This document shows, one piece after another, positions 1-10,900 of a stretch of 17,751 bases of DNA. The notes under the pieces were generated by a model. That model made no database searches. It saw only the letters and a program-made list of their open reading frames with translations, and was not told the origin of the DNA. The stretch comes from Clostridiales bacterium. GTDB taxonomy: Bacteria > Bacillota_A > Clostridia > Saccharofermentanales > Saccharofermentanaceae. The position numbers were made by a program, and so were the translations under genes. How positions within the stretch are numbered: the first letter of the stretch is position 1; the number at the start of each line of letters is the position of its first letter. The DNA lies in NCBI GenBank assembly GCA_017649745.1, contig JAGCGE010000031.1, positions 1-17,751 of the forward strand. The letters run 5' to 3'.

Positions 1-7
1 TGACCCC

Positions 8-286
8 ATGACAGCTACTACTTTTAAAGAAGTACCTGAAAACAAAAAGTACATTAACAATGGTACGTTTACTACAGCTGAAATAATTTATTATCAGATG
101 ATTGCTTTGAACATTCCATTAGAGTGGGAGAAGCGTCATCTGAATAAATTATTAACTCTTATTAGAGTTGTTGCTGAAAAGACAGAGCAAGCTAATAACC
201 CTAAGAAGATGTCTCATGGCGATATAGCTAAACAACAAAGAGCTCTGCATCAAGCACGAAGGAAACCGCATCCTCCAAGGAGATAA
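8..286 (+). CDS. Small basic phage protein, possibly tail-assembly related (start uncertain)
   Basis: A 92-residue ORF if ATG at 8 is the start. The reading frame is open to the window edge and no RBS can be seen in the seven bases before it, so the true start may lie outside the window. The central part (residues about 24-60) looks helical and amphipathic, with the stretch IPLEWEKRHLNKLLTLIR. The C-terminus is very basic (ARRKPHPPRR). From memory of similar proteins, the pattern 'HLN+LLTLIRV...K..KKMS..DI...N.AL..ARR' recurs in small proteins of clostridial phages, but I cannot assign a function. Its position just before the neck and tape measure genes would suit a tail-assembly chaperone or the second half of a frameshifted chaperone; this is inference only. 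The stop is followed after 4 nt by the next ATG, and the RBS of that gene (AAGGAGA) overlaps its end. Confidence 0.6.
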   Translation: MTATTFKEVPENKKYINNGTFTTAEIIYYQMIALNIPLEWEKRHLNKLLTLIRVVAEKTEQANNPKKMSHGDIAKQQRALHQARRKPHPPRR

Positions 287-290
287 AGTT

Positions 291-680
291 ATGAGCGGAA
301 TCAAAGTCAAGAATAAGGGCTCATTTAAAAAGACATTGAACTATTTTGCAAAAGCTTCTCGTGTCTTAAAAGATGCTGAATTAGATGTGTATGGTAAAAG
401 AGGAGTGGAAGCTTTACGAAGTGCAACACCGGCTGATAGCGGTGAAACTGCAGATTCTTGGGACTACGTAATAGTTCGCGAAGATGGTATAGCTAAGATC
501 ATATGGACTAATGATAACGTCGTTGGAGACGAGCATGTACCATTGGCTATACTTCTGCAATACGGTCATGCAAGTAAAAGTGGAGCTTGGGTAGAGGGGC
601 TGGACTTTATTAATCCGGCCCTTAAACCCATCTTTGAAGATATAGCATCACAAATTTGGAAGGAGGCTAGTAGACCTTGA
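291..680 (+). CDS. HK97 gp10-like neck / tail-completion protein
   Basis: A 129-residue protein. Residues 45-57 carry ATPADSGETADSW, which closely matches the 'A-TPVDTG-TA-SW' signature of the HK97 gp10 family (head-tail connector or tail-completion proteins of siphophages). Its length is normal for that family. The role known for the family is to sit at the head-tail joint; here it is assigned by motif and location only. It starts with ATG 4 nt after the upstream stop, preceded by AAGGAGA. Its TGA stop overlaps the TTG start of the tape measure gene in a TTGA, which implies coupled translation. The odd point is its place: gp10-type genes usually precede the major tail protein gene, whereas here the tape measure gene follows directly. 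Confidence 0.65.
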   Translation: MSGIKVKNKGSFKKTLNYFAKASRVLKDAELDVYGKRGVEALRSATPADSGETADSWDYVIVREDGIAKIIWTNDNVVGDEHVPLAILLQYGHASKSGAWVEGLDFINPALKPIFEDIASQIWKEASRP

Positions 681-3600
681 GCAAGCAGATTGAAAATAAT
701 GTTGTTCAAATGACATTTGACAATAAACAATTCGAAAAGAATATTAGTACTTCTACCAAATCAATCGAAAACCTCAATGAAGAGTTAAAGTTCAAGGATG
801 CTAACAAAGGCTTCCAAGATTTAGAGAAATACGCAAACAGTGTAAATTTTGATGGTCTGACGAAAGCAATTGAGAATATTAATAGCGTATTTACTGTAAC
901 AGGAGCATTGTCCAAAAAGATTATTGATGACATTGCTGGATATTTTGAAGAGAAAATTGTTGGTACTGTTCGAAAAGTTCGCAGTACTATGGGATATATT
1001 ATGGACACCAACTTAGGTGTTCAGAAATACGAGCAGTATACTACTGCTATGAACACACTGAAGTCTAATATGACAACAGTGGACAGAATGAATTATGAAG
1101 CTCAGAAAGCAGCTGGAGCTTTTGATAATGAGATCGAGTACATCGAAATGTATATGGATAAACTCCTTACATTTACCGATGAAACTTCATACAGCTTTAC
1201 TGACATGGTTGATGCAATTGCTAAATTTAGTTCTTCTGATGTAGAACTAGATAAAGCTACTTCAGCAATCATGGGTATTGCTAACGTTGCAGCTGTAGCT
1301 GGTCAGAATGCAAGTGTAGCAACTCAGTCTATGCAGCAGTTGGTTCAGTCTTTTGGTACTGGCTATGTAAAGTATGAGGACTGGAAACAAGCTTTTGCAT
1401 CAAAGAATATGATCACCAAAGAGCTGAAAGAAACATTGGTTCAGGCAGCTGTTGGCGTAACAATTAGTGAAGAAGATCTTAAAGAAGCTGGATATGGTAC
1501 TAAAGCTAACTGGGCGGATTTCTTCTTTACAAGTGATATGCTTGGTCAGAAGTGGCTGGATACAAGTAATGTTCTTGTAAAAGGTCTAAGCGAATATTCT
1601 AAAGCTTCTGATTTAATTTTGAAAAACATGGAAGCTATCGGCGGAGATACTTCTGTAACCGATATGTTGACGTGGGTAGAAGATTTTAAAGAAGCTAATA
1701 AAAATGGAACTTTAGCCGCTAAAGATTTTGCACAGTCTCTTAAAGAAGATTATAATATTGAAGATGTCAATCTGTTAGCTAAAACTATTGAAACGCTTTC
1801 TACTAAAGAATACGAACTTTCTCTTAAAGCATTTTTAGCAGCTCAGCAGGCTACTAACTTCCATGAAGCTATCGATGCTACTCGAGACGCTGTTGGTACC
1901 AAGATGATGAAAATGCTTGGTTATTTTATAGGCGATCTTGATCAGGCACGTAAATTATGGACTGGTTTTGCTAATAGTTTATGGGATATTTTTGCTGGAC
2001 CTTTAGACGCTACATTAGGTGGCCTTAAAGAATTTAATAAAGGTGTAGCAGAAACTGTTGAAATAAATGGAGAATTAGTTGAAATTACTTGGTACGATAA
2101 ATTTTGGAATGGTGTATCTAGAGCTTTTAGTGGTATAGGCTCTATTATAAATGATTTCCTTGATATTATTCGAGTTTTTGCTGGAGCATGGGAAGAAGTA
2201 ACAGACGAAACTGGAGAAACTACTATAGAAGTTGGAAGTATTATTGAGAAATATACTTTTGGCTTCATGAAGAAAATTACTGGTGTTGTAAATAAAATTG
2301 CAGACGCTATTGAGAAATTTAGAAATAGCACTGTAATGAGTTTAATGCTGGATATTTTCAAGAATTTAGTTGAGATTATTAGTCTTATTAAGCAGATTAT
2401 TAGAACGATTACTAGTGCAGTTTTTGGAACGGCTCTTAAGAATATTCATAAACCTTTGACTGTTATTCTTCAAGCAATTAAGTATATTACATCAGCCGTA
2501 TCACATTTCTTGAAGAATGTAGTAAGTTCTTCTGTTTTCTCGAAACTTATTACAGCTATTAAGAACATTACTTCGCTCTGTATTAATTTGTTTACGAATG
2601 TGCTTAAGAATGCTGGTAGTGTTCTTTCTAAACTCATAGGGTATATTAAGACTATTTGGGATTGGCTTACTGCTAAACTGTCTCCGGTTATTACTGGAAT
2701 TATCGATTTCTTCAGCGAAATTGGTGATTCGGTTTTTGATACGATGGCAGGTGGCATAGATCTTGTGTCTGACGCATTCGACTGGCTAATTAAGAAATTC
2801 AAAGATGCGAAAGACTGGTTTAGTGGTTTTATTAAAGAAATTACAGGAACCGACTTTAATGGACTTAATGAGAAGCTTAAGAATTTAGGATCTGGTTTTA
2901 TTGAAGGCGCATCTGGCATTGGAGAAAGAACTCTCGATGTTGTTAAGTCTTATGCTAGTAGTGTCTTCGATAAGAATAATCCTTCCAGTATACCATATTT
3001 AGTAAACGAACTTAAGGATGCAGATGGTGCCGTTGAAGGTGCTCAGCGAGCTATTACTTGGATGGGCGACGCATTGTCTAATCCTATTAAATTTGTCTTT
3101 GATATGGTAGGGGCAATATTAAATACCGACTTGTCTAAAGCTTCTGATCTCCTTTGTGGTTTTATTAAGAAGGTTACTGATGCATTAGCTTCGATTAGCC
3201 CTGATATTATTAGTTTTATCGGCAAAGTTATCGATGTACTTGCTTGGGTAGTATCAAAAGTTATTTATCTTGTAGGTCAAGTAATACAGTTTGCATCAGG
3301 AACTATTTCTACTACTGGAAACGGTTTGCTTGATACAGTTCTTAATGCCGTATTGATGATATTAAAGGTAATGCTCGGAGCTGTAATAGCTATTATTGAT
3401 CTTGTAGCAAAGATTGCCGAGAAGCTTTCTCCAACGGTCGAAGCTTTGTTAGATTATATAGGGGATTTTATAGGAAAGATATTTGACTGGATAGTGGATA
3501 TAGCTAGACAAATTTCTGAAATGGATGCCACCGATTTAATTAAATCGGCTAAAACATTGCTGTTTATAACTTTAGGTATATTCATTTTAATTAAAGTATT

Positions 3601-6600
3601 TCTTTTAATTTCCGGTATCTTATCTACTATATATGGTTTAGGAGGCCCTATAAAGAAACTTTCTACTGGAGTATTCTTCGTATTAGATTCCGCCTCTGGA
3701 TTATTAGACACACTAGGTGGCTATAATATTCCCGGAATGATTATGCGTATAGCAATATTAATACTTTCTATTGGATATGCGATGTCTAGTATAGCCAAAG
3801 TAGCTGAAGGTTTTGCAAATCCTGAAAAGCAAGGTGCATATTTTACAGCAATAGCAGTATGCTTCTTATTCTTTATAGGAGTAATCGCTGCAGTTAAAGT
3901 CTTGTTTACAAGTTTGCAGAAACAGGCTGCTACTCTAAATCTTGCTACTAACGCATTTAATGTTGGCCCGGCTCTACTTGGCGTTGCTGCTGTCATTGCT
4001 TCTACTGCATTTGCGTTAGCTAAATTAGCTAGTGTATGCGATGATAGTAATACAGAAGCTATTGAAGTTGCTGCATTGTCTATTATTGCTGTAATTTTAG
4101 CTATGGGTGCTTTCTTAAAGATAGTACAAGGAGAAGGAAATAGTTCTACTAGTACAATTCTTAAAAAGGGTGAAGGCTTTAATAAACAAGTTCAGAAATC
4201 CGGAACAACTTACGAAGGTGTTGCTAAAGCAGTAAAAGCTCTTGCTATAAGTTTGTCTTTAATCATGGTTGCATTTGCTTTCTTAGTAAAAGCAGTAGAT
4301 AAAATGGATAATCCTGAAAGACTATGGCAGGTGTTTGCTGTTGTGGAAGTACTACTTGCTAGTATTGGCGCGTTTATGGTAATTATGACTAAGATGTATA
4401 AACGCGTTAGCGGAGAGTCTGAAGGCACTAAATTCTTAAATAAATCAGGAGCAAGTTTCTTTGAATCAGCAGGTTTGGTAGCATTTATTTATGCTATAAC
4501 TGGTTTTGTTATTATAGTTATGGCAGCTATTACTGTATGTGCCGCAATTGTTCAGGCTTCTGGTATTGATGCTGATTTATTTTTGATTATAGCTGGCGTT
4601 ATCGCTGGAATAATGTTAATTTTAGGATTTGTAATGAAAATGGTGCTTAGCAGTTTTGAAGAAATAAACAACCTAGGCATTAAAACATTGCTAAAGAATA
4701 TAGCTAAATTAGTAATGGTATCTGTTGTCTTTACTAGTTTTGCTGCTATTCTGGCTGTAATTGCCGGAGCGATCGCTACTCTGACAGCAACTATTCAAGC
4801 TAGCGATGCTTTGAATGATTATAGTAGTTCTGATGATCCAGAAAAAGCTAGCAAAAAGAAAGGTATGAGTTCATTTGCTAGAGCTTTACTTACTATCGTT
4901 GGAATATTAGTATTGATATGGTTCTTTGTTGAGACTATGATGGCTACAGCCGATGAGATTGACTTTGGAAGTCTTGGCGGAGTTGTATTGATAATTCTTG
5001 CTATGACGGCTATGATCAAAGTCATTAGTTTAGCATTAATTGGATTAACAACAGCTTTTGATATTCTAGATCCGGGAGCTATAATAGGCGCTGTGGTAAG
5101 TTTAATTCTTATTATGGGCGCTGTTACAGCTATGATGGCTGTTATGATGACGATTGCAAAAGCTATGGGTGGTGGAACAGATAGTGGAGCTGTTATTCTA
5201 TTAGCAATGGCAGCAGCTATGTTCCTATTTGCTAAGGCTATTTTGCTTTTGTCGGAGTCGTTAGCTATTTTAGCTGCAGTAATAGAAGCAACTGGATTCT
5301 GGACTATGGTAGGTGCTTTAGCTGTGTTAGCTGTAGCTATGGTTGGAGTAATAGCGTTTGTTGCTGTTCTTGGAGCTTTGGGTGTAGCTTTTGGTCCTGC
5401 TATCATGTCTATTGGTATAGGCATAGGCCTTATTACATTAGCTATTTTAGCTCTTGATTTGGCTATTATGCTTCTTATTCCTGCTGTTGATATGGCTTCA
5501 GAGAATCTGGTAGGCAAATTCGATAAAGTTGTTATAGCGTTTGAAGCTATTGGTGCTGCTATTTCTGGAGCATTAATAGGACTTGTTGTAGGCTTTGTCG
5601 AAGGCATAGCTAAGGAATCTGGAAGACTTATTTTAGCTATCTTAACATTCTTGAATAATGTTATGAAAGCTATAACGGAATGGGCATATAATCCAGAAAC
5701 AGCTCTTATGATCGGAGAATTTATTCATGCTTTATTTACAGCAACGGTTAAGTCAGTATTATATTTCTTAGCATTACTTCTTGTAAGTATTGGAGAATTC
5801 CTTGGTGGAATTTGGAATTGGCTTGAAGAAACTATTTTCGGACCAATCTTTAAAGGCGTTAAATATTTAATTAAAGCTGTTGGCGAGATTCTTAAGAAAG
5901 GTATGGAAGTTTGGCTTGCTCCTTTCAAATTAATCATTCAGTGGGTTAGAAAACTATTCGGATGGAATTCTCCGTCAACGTTATTCCACGATCTTGGTAC
6001 ATCCATCATGCAAGGTTTGCTTAATGGTATTACTGCTGGATGGGACTGGGTAGTAGGTAAGTTCCAAGCATTAGCAGATACTATTAGCAATATTTTCAAT
6101 ACTGTCGTAGACTTCGTCGAAGACAAGATGGAAAGAGCTTTGAATGGTGGCAAGACTAAGGCTGAATTGTTAAGCGAAGAACTCGCTGATAAGCAAGAAA
6201 AGCTCGATACTGCTAAGCTTACAAAAAGATCTCAAGGCTATGCTGAATTTGTTCAGGAATACATGAAACTTTACAAAGCTATTAATCAAGGCTGGTATAG
6301 AAATAAATCAGAAGAAGATGCTGCTAGAAAGCGTCTCGAAGAACTTACTTCAAGAAGCGGTAGCCAGTATACGTATAGTATTGAAGGTTTCAAGAATCTC
6401 AGCAATTCTGAACAGAAGGCCATTAGAGATAATTTGTATGAGCTTGGTTATAACACTTCTGCTGGTTTCTTGCAGGGTCTTATGGGTAACGGCGATCCTG
6501 AGAAACTTGGCGAAAGGTATATGAATGATTTTGTAGACGGAAATAAGAAGGCTGCTGATATTCATTCTCCTTCTGGTGTAATGGAAGGCATTGGTACAAA

Positions 6601-7147
6601 TCTTATTGAAGGTCTTAAGAATGGTTTGAACCTTGATTCGTTAAAGGATCTTGGTGGAGAAATGATGAATAGTATTACTTCTGGTTTTACTGACAATATG
6701 AGCGGCTTAACAGACGCTACCGGAGATTTAGGTAGTATGCTCAATTCTGATAGTCTTGCAACGAATATGGATATGTCCGGTTATACTACTCAGTTCGATA
6801 TGAGTGGATACAATATGGATATGTCAGCATACAATGCAACCGGACTTACAGACATTGGAAGTATTGACAGTCTTAATACTGATAGTTTGAACTTCGGTTC
6901 AGTTAATTCTCTGGATACGTATACAACTTCTCAGAATGCTGCTTATGCTAGTAATGCTGTTGATGCTTCTAGTGCAGACATTGTCGAACAGCTTAAAATG
7001 CTTAATGATAATCTTATTGCATGGCGTGAAGCATCTAGTAAGACAGAGATTTACATGGATACTGGAGCTCTTGTTGGTGAAGTTGTGGAACCTTTGGATA
7101 AAGAACTTGGAAGACGTTCTAAACTTAAGGCGAATCGAGGTGTGTAA
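677..7147 (+). CDS. Tape measure protein (tail length determinant)
   Basis: A 2156-residue protein that sets tail length and is ejected during infection. It begins at TTG 677, chosen because a strong AAGGAGG lies at about 660-666 and the start overlaps the upstream stop; no better ATG is nearby. The N-terminal ~120 residues are charged and coiled-coil-like. Residues about 500-950 are amphipathic helices. Residues about 960-1720 contain roughly 16 strongly hydrophobic segments. Two copies of a typical tape measure motif occur, SPSTLFHDLGTSIMQGLLNG near 1763 and SPSGVMEGIGTNLIEGLKNG near 1962. The end carries the common Gram-positive form 'MDTGALVGEV...LDKELGRR'. At the usual 0.15 nm per residue the tail would be about 320 nm, a rule-of-thumb inference. 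No peptidase or lysozyme domain was recognised. The Dit gene starts 2 nt after its stop. Confidence 0.93.
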   Translation: MSKQIENNVVQMTFDNKQFEKNISTSTKSIENLNEELKFKDANKGFQDLEKYANSVNFDGLTKAIENINSVFTVTGALSKKIIDDIAGYFEEKIVGTVRKVRSTMGYIMDTNLGVQKYEQYTTAMNTLKSNMTTVDRMNYEAQKAAGAFDNEIEYIEMYMDKLLTFTDETSYSFTDMVDAIAKFSSSDVELDKATSAIMGIANVAAVAGQNASVATQSMQQLVQSFGTGYVKYEDWKQAFASKNMITKELKETLVQAAVGVTISEEDLKEAGYGTKANWADFFFTSDMLGQKWLDTSNVLVKGLSEYSKASDLILKNMEAIGGDTSVTDMLTWVEDFKEANKNGTLAAKDFAQSLKEDYNIEDVNLLAKTIETLSTKEYELSLKAFLAAQQATNFHEAIDATRDAVGTKMMKMLGYFIGDLDQARKLWTGFANSLWDIFAGPLDATLGGLKEFNKGVAETVEINGELVEITWYDKFWNGVSRAFSGIGSIINDFLDIIRVFAGAWEEVTDETGETTIEVGSIIEKYTFGFMKKITGVVNKIADAIEKFRNSTVMSLMLDIFKNLVEIISLIKQIIRTITSAVFGTALKNIHKPLTVILQAIKYITSAVSHFLKNVVSSSVFSKLITAIKNITSLCINLFTNVLKNAGSVLSKLIGYIKTIWDWLTAKLSPVITGIIDFFSEIGDSVFDTMAGGIDLVSDAFDWLIKKFKDAKDWFSGFIKEITGTDFNGLNEKLKNLGSGFIEGASGIGERTLDVVKSYASSVFDKNNPSSIPYLVNELKDADGAVEGAQRAITWMGDALSNPIKFVFDMVGAILNTDLSKASDLLCGFIKKVTDALASISPDIISFIGKVIDVLAWVVSKVIYLVGQVIQFASGTISTTGNGLLDTVLNAVLMILKVMLGAVIAIIDLVAKIAEKLSPTVEALLDYIGDFIGKIFDWIVDIARQISEMDATDLIKSAKTLLFITLGIFILIKVFLLISGILSTIYGLGGPIKKLSTGVFFVLDSASGLLDTLGGYNIPGMIMRIAILILSIGYAMSSIAKVAEGFANPEKQGAYFTAIAVCFLFFIGVIAAVKVLFTSLQKQAATLNLATNAFNVGPALLGVAAVIASTAFALAKLASVCDDSNTEAIEVAALSIIAVILAMGAFLKIVQGEGNSSTSTILKKGEGFNKQVQKSGTTYEGVAKAVKALAISLSLIMVAFAFLVKAVDKMDNPERLWQVFAVVEVLLASIGAFMVIMTKMYKRVSGESEGTKFLNKSGASFFESAGLVAFIYAITGFVIIVMAAITVCAAIVQASGIDADLFLIIAGVIAGIMLILGFVMKMVLSSFEEINNLGIKTLLKNIAKLVMVSVVFTSFAAILAVIAGAIATLTATIQASDALNDYSSSDDPEKASKKKGMSSFARALLTIVGILVLIWFFVETMMATADEIDFGSLGGVVLIILAMTAMIKVISLALIGLTTAFDILDPGAIIGAVVSLILIMGAVTAMMAVMMTIAKAMGGGTDSGAVILLAMAAAMFLFAKAILLLSESLAILAAVIEATGFWTMVGALAVLAVAMVGVIAFVAVLGALGVAFGPAIMSIGIGIGLITLAILALDLAIMLLIPAVDMASENLVGKFDKVVIAFEAIGAAISGALIGLVVGFVEGIAKESGRLILAILTFLNNVMKAITEWAYNPETALMIGEFIHALFTATVKSVLYFLALLLVSIGEFLGGIWNWLEETIFGPIFKGVKYLIKAVGEILKKGMEVWLAPFKLIIQWVRKLFGWNSPSTLFHDLGTSIMQGLLNGITAGWDWVVGKFQALADTISNIFNTVVDFVEDKMERALNGGKTKAELLSEELADKQEKLDTAKLTKRSQGYAEFVQEYMKLYKAINQGWYRNKSEEDAARKRLEELTSRSGSQYTYSIEGFKNLSNSEQKAIRDNLYELGYNTSAGFLQGLMGNGDPEKLGERYMNDFVDGNKKAADIHSPSGVMEGIGTNLIEGLKNGLNLDSLKDLGGEMMNSITSGFTDNMSGLTDATGDLGSMLNSDSLATNMDMSGYTTQFDMSGYNMDMSAYNATGLTDIGSIDSLNTDSLNFGSVNSLDTYTTSQNAAYASNAVDASSADIVEQLKMLNDNLIAWREASSKTEIYMDTGALVGEVVEPLDKELGRRSKLKANRGV

Positions 7148-7149
7148 AT

Positions 7150-7953
7150 ATGTATCATTCAGTAACCATAAATGGAAAGAACACATGGACTGACTATCAC
7201 ATGGTTCCGGTGGATGGTATTTATTTACCTCCTCCACCTAATCAGAAGATCACTACAATAGATTTAAAAGCAGCAGATAGCAACATCGACATTTCTACAA
7301 TGTTAACTGGCTATCCAGTGTTTGAAAATCGTACTGGTGATCTCGACTATTACATTCTTGAACCAACAGATTACGAAGCATATGCTGAGGTCGGTGGAAC
7401 TCAAAATGTGGGAGACTGGCCTACACCATATGAAATATTTTCTCAGATTCTAGGCGATATACATGGACAAAGCGGCTCTATGTACTTTGAAGATGATCCT
7501 CTTTGGGAGTACAGGGGCCGTTTCCATGTAAGTTCGTTTGAGACGAATGGACTTAGGAGACGAGTCAACATTAGTTATGATGTAAAACCATATAAGTACC
7601 TTAGAGGTACGCCTACAAGTTATACAGTAGTGTCGACAAATGTTTCCGGAGAAACTCCTACTATTTGGAACTACACTGGAGCATTGACGCCTACTGAATT
7701 AGGTATTATGCCTAATAATCCATCTGTTACTATAAATGACTTGCCTAGTGGTAGTACTTGTAAAATTCGGATCTGGAAACCTGATGCCTCTGGCAATTAT
7801 ACGGCAGGCTCACAGTACTATATCGATAAAGAAATAGGAACTGTTACCAATCAGACATGGGCCGAATTCTTGTTCTATCGTAACTGCAAGTTATGCTTTT
7901 TAGGGCCAGCAGATTCGTCTGCGACATTTACATTCACTCCGGGGAGGTTTTAA
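7150..7953 (+). CDS. Distal tail protein, Dit-like
   Basis: A 267-residue protein. The N-terminal half fits the siphovirus distal-tail (Dit) family: a short beta-rich start 'MYHSVTINGKNTWTDYHMVP', a Pro-rich turn (residues 26-30), then 'ISTMLTGYPVFENRTGDLDYYI' near 50-75, where many Dit proteins carry a similar 'G..vyenR' strand. Residues about 90-150 (IFSQILGDIHGQSG... WEYRGRFHVSSFE) match the usual tail of the N-terminal barrel. The C-terminal part (about 155-267) is beta-rich, in the place of the Dit galectin-like domain, and is less recognisable. The family forms a hexameric ring between tail tube and tail tip. The gene lies between tape measure and tail-tip genes, as expected; the RBS is a weaker GAGGTG, and its stop directly abuts the next ATG. 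Confidence 0.85.
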   Translation: MYHSVTINGKNTWTDYHMVPVDGIYLPPPPNQKITTIDLKAADSNIDISTMLTGYPVFENRTGDLDYYILEPTDYEAYAEVGGTQNVGDWPTPYEIFSQILGDIHGQSGSMYFEDDPLWEYRGRFHVSSFETNGLRRRVNISYDVKPYKYLRGTPTSYTVVSTNVSGETPTIWNYTGALTPTELGIMPNNPSVTINDLPSGSTCKIRIWKPDASGNYTAGSQYYIDKEIGTVTNQTWAEFLFYRNCKLCFLGPADSSATFTFTPGRF

Positions 7954-10900
7954 ATGTATACGCTTTGGATAAGAAACACTAATGATTCAACCTCCGAAGA
8001 ATTGTGCATTTATAATGACGAGAGCACATTCGAAGAGTACAAGGTTGAAGAAGCCAGTCTCAGCCTTGAAGAAGGCTCCGCGGGTTCGCTCTCACTTAAA
8101 GTCCCTCTCGTAAATGTTGGATACAGCGAGTTTCAGTTATTTGCAACAGAGATTATTATAAGGAAGAAAGGAGCTGTCTATTGGATTGGGCGGCTCCTAA
8201 ACTCTTCCGAAGATTTCAACGGAAGCTTATCTTTAACGTTCGAAGGCTCTTACAATTACATGATGGACACTATTCTGACTCAGTATCATAGTGAATGCCT
8301 GCCAACAGAGTGGCTTAGGTATCTGGTTGACAAGCATAATGAGCAGAGAGTAGCTGTAGACGAATATTGGAAAATAGTTCAGATAGGGTATGTTGATCCT
8401 AACATCGATACTGGAGGAAATACCGATTTTTATAGTAACTATGAAACGGCTTTAGATTTAGTTAATAATGTTATGGAAGGCTGGAGTATGCATCCAGTAC
8501 TTACGTATAATTTATGCAGCTCTGTTACTTATAAAGATTATTCAACAAGTCCAGCTACAAGTGTAATTGTTAATTACGATAAACCTTATTGGAATGTCAC
8601 TATTAATGTTTATAAGGAATACTATACGAATGGCGATAGAACTCCTACTATTAAGTTTGGAGAGAATCTCGAAGATTATACTCAGGAAAATAATGTTGAA
8701 GAACTTGCTACGGTTGTTATTCCTAAAGGTGCGGCATATGATGATACTGAAAAAGCAGAAGTTGTTGCTTCTTTCACTACGCCTCCTCAGTTAGAGCAAG
8801 ATCTTCCCATTGATGGACTCGATTATTATAGAACAATTTATCGTGCTAACAATGGCGTCATTACACTGGTGACAGAAGACGCCGATATGCTTAGGCGATT
8901 TGGAGTGGTGTGTAAGGTTGTCGAATTTAATGATTGCAAAAATTGTACTGAATTAAAAGCACTTGGACAAAAATACCTTCGAGATCAGAAGTGGATTGGT
9001 ACAACTATTTCTATTAATGCTATCGATGCTAGTCTCTTAGGAGCACCTGTCGATGAAATCAAAATAGGGGTAGGTGTTATATGCTATTCTGAGCCGCATG
9101 GATTAAATCATATATATCCTTGTACTGGAATACAGGAAGATCTACTTGATCCTTCTGCTACAACTTTTACATTAGGTATTAAGGATGATGGATATTTATC
9201 TGATAGTTCTAGAAAAGCAGATGAAGAACTTAAACAGCTTATTATTAACGAGCGCCTCAGAGAATCTCTTATTAGATCCAATGTCGACAATGATATTCGT
9301 GAATCTTTTAATGATTCTACTATTTACAGCGGAAGTCAAATGTATCAAGCTCTTACTCAGAGCATAAGTGATGGAATGGCATATGCTCAAGAGCATGCAA
9401 CCGATGACGCTAAACAAAATGCTCTTACTCTTCTTAATATTTTTGATTCTGAAGACAATCCTACTAATAAAGGTTATGTGTTCTTTAGAAAAGAGAATAG
9501 ACCATATAGTGGATCTAAGATCTCAATCGATGGGCTTAAGACACGAATTCGTAGATATTTTAATGTAAGCGATGATTTCTTTAATAGACTAAAGAGCTAT
9601 ATGGACCCAACATATAGTAATGGCTATATGATTACAGTCATTCTTGGATCTAATGATTATGAGACTGCTATCTTAGTTCATGGAGATCGTCCTACAGATT
9701 TTGGAAATTCAAACCCGTATATTCAGGCCAGCGGTAATAGACAATATTCTTGGAATTCGTCTAATACATATGGTATAAAATACGTTAATGGCTATTCGTT
9801 TTTTAGTAATGCAACAACTAGATACCAAACTGGTGGTGGATCTGGAATAGACTGGACTGGAAGTTCTGGTAGTGCTACTCCTCTTTTCTCAAGTGTAGCA
9901 AATACAACCAGACCTCAAAATTTTGTATATCCTAATAAAGCTACATTGGATAGAAGTGGTGAGGATTACACAGTCTATGTAAGTTACAACATTAAAGATA
10001 CTAATGGCAATGTTTATTTCGAAAAGAATCTATATTTAACTGATTCTGAATTCCCTGTAACGTATGACGATCATATTTATGAAATCTGCATTTCAGATAA
10101 ATTCGACTATATGGATTCTTCTGCTAATTTATGGAGATGGAATAAGTCTGGTCTTTACTATATTACCGGAGGCTGGACTGATGAAAATCGTCAATCTGGT
10201 TATGGAGATGAATCCGATAGACTTAAAATAGCTATTACAGCTGACGGTCAGATCGTTGCAGACAGAATTACAGCTGGTAGACTCGATGCAGGTATCGTTC
10301 GAGCTGGATATTTATGCTCACAAGATTTTGATCCTAATTATGATCCTCAAGACACAGCGTCATTTGTCCTTGATATAGAGCATGGCAAATTGACTTCTAA
10401 GATTGGTACACTGATATTTAACTGTACATCGGAACTTGATGGAAGTATAGGAAACAATAAGGCAGGTCAGAATAATTTTGTATACTTGTCTAATCTTACA
10501 ACTGGTCAGCAAAAAGGTGATGGTACTGGATATATGGAAATTAGTGGCCAAAAGAGTAATGAATGGCTCTTTATTCTTGGCTCTAATTTCGGCGTTGATA
10601 TGTATGGACGAGTGTTCATGCGTGAAGGTATTATCGGAGCTACTGGAGGTATATGGAATCTTAGCTTCTTTAATGATGCAGCAGTAAATCTTCAGTGGGT
10701 TGATTCTGGAACTACCGGTGTAGTAAAGCTTCAATATAAAGTTACATTTAATACTACTTCTTATCGTCCTATGGGAGCTCAAGTTAATCCTAGTGATTAT
10801 TACAACAGTAGTAAGGAACTTTTGGTATGCAGATGGAGATTAGCAAAGTATGATGCTAATAATCAGTTTGAATACTATACTTCTCTGTTTAACTTTAGTC

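Noticed and set aside
4819..5607. Minus-strand open frame of 262 codons rich in Ala, Ile and Thr
   Set aside because: It lies fully opposite the hydrophobic core of the tape measure gene; its composition is the mirror of GCT/ATT/GTA-rich codons, and no RBS precedes it.
8081..8090. CCGCGGG in the tail-tip gene as a further CGCGG promoter box
   Set aside because: No TATAATG-like box lies 13 nt downstream and it is inside a well supported coding region.
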